Positions 59,701 through 64,000 of a stretch of DNA of 64,000 nt are shown here, one piece after another (within the stretch, counting starts at the first letter, position 1; every line of letters starts with the position of its first letter). A program made the translations under genes and the position numbers. The notes under the pieces are model-generated. The model saw only the letters and a program-made list of their open reading frames with translations. It made no database searches and was not told where the DNA came from. Source of the stretch: Magicicada septendecula (lineage: Eukaryota; Arthropoda; Insecta; Hemiptera; Cicadidae); assembly GCA_034769895.1 (NCBI GenBank), contig CM068375.1, positions 252,505,542-252,569,541 of the forward strand, given 5' to 3'.

Positions 59701-61500
59701 GTCTTGCATTTGATGGAGAGGCTAAGTGGGACCACATAAAAACAGTGTTTCACTGGGACAGAGGTGTTGCAATTTTCCGGCACCTCCACCATCTGACAAA
59801 ACAACATGTGCAGCCATTGGGGAGTCAGAAAATGAAGATGCGTCTTGCAGCACAGGTTCTGAGCCATAGAGTCGCTGCATGTATTAACTCTGCAGTGTCA
59901 TGTGGTAAGTAAAACTATTGAGGTGACAAAAACTATAACTGTATAGCAAAATTCCATTTTCCCATAAAAATAACGGTTTTCAACAAGCATACATTTTGAA
60001 TAGAAATTTAATATTATTTTGACAGCATTTATTCCACCAGTTACAACTATTAACACTTATGAAATGTAAAATTATTTTAGTATAATATATTCTTATTGAA
60101 AAGTTATATTTAATTAATAATGTAATCTATAGAAAATTGAAGAATTTTTTATATCTAGCAAAAATAATTTTAGAACAAATAACTTGTTTTTACCAAATTC
60201 AAGTCAACTTTGTAATGTACATGGAAGCAGGAACTTTTATATGAAATATTAAAGGGCATAAACTGTCTAATTTTTTGCATGTGTGTTGCGTAGTACTGAC
60301 CATAAAAGAGTTTATAAAAATATGGTAATGGACCTCAGTTCCTTACAATATATGTAATTAATATGATACAAAATTAATTATTTCTGTATAAGTATTGACA
60401 TAATTTGATTTATTCTATTTGATTTTTTCTTATCTATTTTTAATCTTTGTTATTTTTTAGGAATTGTAGAACCTTCTGCAATGACAACTGCAGCATTTGT
60501 CAAAGAGTGTGACAACCTGTTCGACTCTTTCAATGGCTGCATCAAAAACAAGTCAGGAAAACCTCTTCGGTCTCCACTTAGTGATGACAGCATACACATG
60601 GCATTTTGGCAGCAGGCTGTACACTTCGTCAACTCGTGGCACTTCCAGAGGCCAGATCGGCGGACATTTAGGCCACATTCACAGGAAGGCTGGCTGACAA
60701 CCATAAATGCAGTAATGCAATTATGGAAGTCAGTCAGGGAAGAATGTGAAGACATTCGATTTTTATCAGTCAGATGTCTGAATCAAGATCCACTGGAGAA
60801 TGTTTTTGGTTCTGTTCGAGCGAACTGTGGAGCCAATAATAATCCTACTGTGCCACAGTTTGTTGATGCTCTTAAGACCTGCATCATCAATGGGCTTGCA
60901 TTTCAGAATCTTAAAAATGCTAACTGCCTGGATGATGATGCAGATCTTTTAAGTAATCTTCAAACTTTCCTTGGTTCTGACATTCTGACTGATAAACGCA
61001 GTGAATTTACTCCATACACTGCTGACACCAATTCTGTTACTTGTGACAAAGAGCCTGACGTCTCATTTAATGTGAATCGGTTGTCCACAGCGTATGTAAG
61101 TGGATTTACTGCCAGAAAACTTTTAGGCAATAGTACATGTGACGACTGCAGAGCAGGTCTCTGCTCCAATGACACAAATAAACTTTCTCATCTGGGTATT
61201 CTATTCAGAGAGTACACTGAGGGCACAGAAACACGGCTTACATATCCATCAGAAAATTTGGTTACCTGTGTTTCTCAATGTGCTAACGTTGTGGATGAAA
61301 TAATGGATGAGAAATGCTATTTGGACAAGTTGACAGAAGTCGTCGTGTGTGCAATTACACAAAAAGTTAGTTTCACATGGCTAATGAACTGCTGTGAAGT
61401 CCATTATGAAACAAACTTGCAACATTTTTTAAAAGTTATATTTAAAACATGTGTTAGGTGGTGGGTTACAAGAAGAAATAATGAAATGAACAACAAATAA
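56751..61500 (+). pseudogene. P/THAP9-like transposase, unit 6, one internal stop
   Basis: Exons 56751-56839, 58265-59904 and 60461-61500; layout and motifs as unit 2. The shared TAA is at 59331-59333. Private changes include Thr for Met in SHSSTRSDIL. It keeps RLRFSTP like unit 2 but KMRLAAQ like units 3-5, so the copies have exchanged sequence. Confidence 0.92.
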
Positions 61501-62087
61501 ATTTGTACACGTTTTAAATATTTATATTAATTTTATATGAAATTTAATTAACGTAATATATTCATTAATGGAAAGATGGTATCTGCAACAAATGATATGC
61601 TGTACTTTTTAATGTGGGTATTAAATTCTGAGAGTACAGAGTCTAACGTATCCATCAAAAAATTTAGTCACGTGTGTTGCTCAGTATTCAGGTTTGTGGA
61701 TAAAATACTTGATACAGACATGTAAAAACATTTGTAGACTCCTATAAAATATGTATAGTCTCATGGTGCAGACATAAAAACAATTGTTTAGCTGAAACAA
61801 AAAGGTATGTTAAAAATCACTAAATAATTGACCAATAATTTATTATGACAATGTTTTGCTTTGGTGTAAGGATGGTCTCTGCTCTGTAAGGATTAGTGTT
61901 GTTCAGTGTGTTAATCTTGTGAATGAAGTACTTTACGTGAGTATATCAATTTAATTGATTATCAGAATTGACAAATGTACTATTCAGGAACAATTTAGGT
62001 TTTAAATTCATATTGGGCTTCTATGCAGTTCATTAATCTAAAGGTTTTCTGGGTCTTTTGCCAATAAACTTCTTAGTCTGATGATTT

Positions 62088-62446
62088 CTGTATTTCAAAA
62101 TAATGTTTATGTTAATATATATGTGTATAATTTCAAATTGTCTGTAGTGTTTAGCTGTTAGGTCTTGTACATATTGTGTAGTATTTATAGATTTGTGTTG
62201 AGTTTTGCATATAAGTGATAGAACTGAAATTTGAATGTATTGTGTTATGTCATGTTTTGTGAATTTTAATTGATTAAGTTTTTTGATGATAAACTTCAAG
62301 TTCTGTTGTTTATAATAAACTTCAAGTCTGTTCATTTGTATAATATTTCAAAATAATGTTTGCGTTTATATATTTGTATTATTTCAAATTGTTCTGTAGT
62401 GGTTAGCTGTTAGGTCTTGTACATAATGTGAAGTGTTTGTAGATTA
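62088..62446 (+). repeat. 3' tandem repeats of unit 6, truncated
   Basis: One full copy and part of the second 226-bp repeat before the LTR boundary. Confidence 0.8.
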
Positions 62447-63694
62447 TGTGATATATCGTTTTATTGATATTTATATTTCTTGATAATAGGTTACTGTTCA
62501 CTATTTATTAACTGAATTCTTCGAGCGCCATCTTGTTACCAACTACGTATGAAAAAATATACGTACTTACCGTTTTTCTTGGGTCCTCGGGTTCTTTTTG
62601 GCGAACAGGAGATCAGAATGGTTTATTTGCAATAACTAATTTAATTCACATTTAACTATCCAGATCAATATTATTTTATTAGATTCTCAAAAAGAAACAC
62701 CATTAAGTTATAAATTTTTCGGTCAAAATACAAAATTTCTTTTCTCCCTTATACCTATTAACTTTCGTAATTTAAGTGTGTTTAAATATTCGTAAAAATG
62801 ATCATTTTGCTTAAGCAGTTTTCAAACTAAGATATAACATAAATACAGACAATTCTCTACAACTAAGACATAACGAAAACCAGCGCTTACACACACACAC
62901 ACATAACCATTCCCCGATTTTAAGAGCTCATAATTAGAAAGTGTTAAAATTTTGAATATTAAACCATAGTTGAAGAGTTGTGTTTTCTTTATATTATTGT
63001 AGGTTACTTAGCTGATTTTTAAGTCCAGAAGAAGTCATGATTTTTTAAGTCCACGCACACGCGTTTGTTTTAATTAACACTCAGTTTTATATTTCCACCA
63101 CTGTCATCATTCCAAGAAAACTGTTCCTTTTACTTGATTTAGATATGCTTTAAGTTACATTTGGTTGTTTTTTCGGTCTTCACATTTTAGGTACGGACCC
63201 GCACTTACTGCCGAAACTTTTATACAGACCACTCGCCAGTGGTGATGGCGTTGGACTGGGGTGAGAAATAGGCGCTATTTTGTGAAGCAACTGTTGTTCG
63301 TTCAATTCTGATTGGTTTACCTTTTGTATTCGTGCGCCAGTGGACTGTTTTTTGGCTTGTTGACAAAACTGGTGACACACATCGTTATATAATTTGCTGA
63401 CGCAACACATCGCCTGATGTGTGGTTGTGTAACGTGTTTACTGTTACATAACGTGTTCGTCATTGTCCTTGAATTGAGTTTGGTACAGTTGCCGGTTATT
63501 AAAACTGTTTATATGAATATTGTTGAATAACTTGGTTTCCAACGCCTCAAGCAGTGTTGCCGTTGTTGGGATCGCTCCAAATAAGAAATTTACCGTTCGG
63601 TCATAACATTTTTCTATCACTCGACAAGTTATTTATTATTAAAAAATACAAATCCTGTTATTACCCCAGGTATGCCCAAAAATGCCCCGCTACA
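62447..63694 (-). repeat. LTR (1,248 bp) of a second LTR retrotransposon, probably its 3' LTR
   Basis: On the plus strand it begins TGTGATATATCG and ends CCCGCTACA, so on the minus strand it runs TGTAGCGGGG...ATATCACA. Just outside its minus-strand start is the purine tract GAGGGGGTAT, as expected for the polypurine tract next to a 3' LTR. The element has inserted into unit 6 of the P array, so it is younger than that unit. A (CA)n run lies near 62890. Family cannot be named from the LTR alone. Confidence 0.65.
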
Positions 63695-64000
63695 ATACCC
63701 CCTCAATGAGATATTTTATGCCGAAGCATAAAAAATCTCATTGACACATTCATACTTGCTAAAGGGATCAGCCAGGATATGTCGCCACAACCCCCTGTAC
63801 GGTTTACAAACAAGAATAATCAACTCACCCTTGGTCCGGTGACTGTGACCGCATCTGCATGACAATACTGGACTTCTCTCTCGAGATCCCAACACCGTAG
63901 AGTCAGACAGATACTCAACGCCCCTGCTCTGACGCGTAGGCCAGCTCAGGTCCGCCGCCACAGCATCATCAAACACTGAAACAACAAATCAAAATATTAA
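63695..64000 (-). other. internal region next to the second LTR, cut by window edge
   Basis: About 300 bp of internal LTR-retrotransposon sequence. A minus-strand open frame (63716-63976, 86 codons) shows no motif I recognise; as the last coding piece before the 3' LTR it could be a pol or envelope tail, but nothing supports either. Fossil; state unknown. Confidence 0.4.

Larger units (their letters stand above)
27090..62446 (+). repeat. head-to-tail array of six P-superfamily (THAP9-like) transposon units
   Basis: Six same-orientation copies. Exon 3 starts at 28590, 36047, 43512, 48255, 52998 and 60461, giving steps of 7457, 7465, 4743, 4743 and 7463 bp. Full units (2, 3 and 6 before truncation) consist of 7,279 bp between CACAGAGTACG and CGTACTCTGTG ends plus a 186-bp spacer. 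Unit 1 lacks most of its 5' half, units 4 and 5 carry identical deletions, and unit 6 is cut by an LTR element at 62447. Units 2-6 differ from each other by only scattered single bases; unit 1 is more diverged. The spacer repeats with the element, so the amplified object is element plus flank, not the transposon alone. Confidence 0.95.
56689..62446 (+). mobile_element. P-like unit 6, interrupted by an LTR element
   Basis: Complete from the 5' end CACAGAGTACG through the gene and into the second 226-bp repeat, then broken at 62446 (TTGTAGATTA) by the LTR at 62447. The remaining 3' part, if present, lies right of the window. Confidence 0.9.

Noticed and set aside
62880-62910. (CA)n microsatellite as an independent feature
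   Set aside because: Short, and internal to the LTR at 62447-63694.

Overview
The window looks like repeat-dominated, AT-rich nuclear DNA from an arthropod, most likely an insect. The evidence is a Ty3/Gypsy element with a lysine-type primer site, a mariner, a Merlin, hAT remnants, a Copia-type LTR primed by half a tRNA-iMet, and a P/THAP9-type transposon with spliceosomal introns. I recognise no ordinary host gene, tRNA, rRNA, operon or CRISPR array. Species cannot be told from sequence alone.

Layout. (1) 1-7611: a minus-strand Ty3/Gypsy LTR retrotransposon cut by the left edge, with protease/RT at 1-1120, a gag reading frame at 1477-3297, a primer-binding site at 3408-3417, and a very long LTR-like arm to 7611. 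(2) 7612-9390: a mariner remnant into which the Ty3 element appears to have inserted, itself sitting in the end of a hAT element that stops at 9390. (3) 9391-15520: a diverged segmental duplication, a 118-bp MITE, a 330-bp tandem duplication, a decayed ZMYM-like hAT transposase and a frameshifted Merlin transposase. (4) 15525-19548: an inverted copy of the Ty3 arm that looks like a solo LTR with TG...CA ends and a possible 4-bp target duplication. (5) 19558-27089: minisatellites, a second copy of the segmental duplication (which supplies an empty site for the hAT insertion), a Copia-type LTR end fused to a copy of tRNA-iMet, and non-autonomous repeats. (6) 27090-62446: a head-to-tail array of six copies of a P-superfamily (THAP9-like) transposon. 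(7) 62447-64000: an LTR and internal start of another minus-strand LTR retrotransposon that interrupts the sixth P copy.

The P array is the most notable object. A full unit is 7,279 bp plus a 186-bp spacer (period about 7,465 bp). It encodes a three-exon protein of about 920 codons: a THAP zinc finger split over exons 1 and 2, a coiled coil, then the RNase H-like catalytic region with D360, D450 and E689. Every copy that retains the region has the same in-frame TAA at codon 386. Units 4 and 5 share two identical deletions (about 1.72 and 1.00 kb), one of which begins inside a 43-bp palindrome and removes the unit boundary. The array therefore seems to have grown by unequal exchange or another tandem-duplication process from an already disabled copy, not by repeated transposition. 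Together with the 4-kb inverted LTR arms, this gives two plausible sources of repeat-derived small RNA; that last point is inference.
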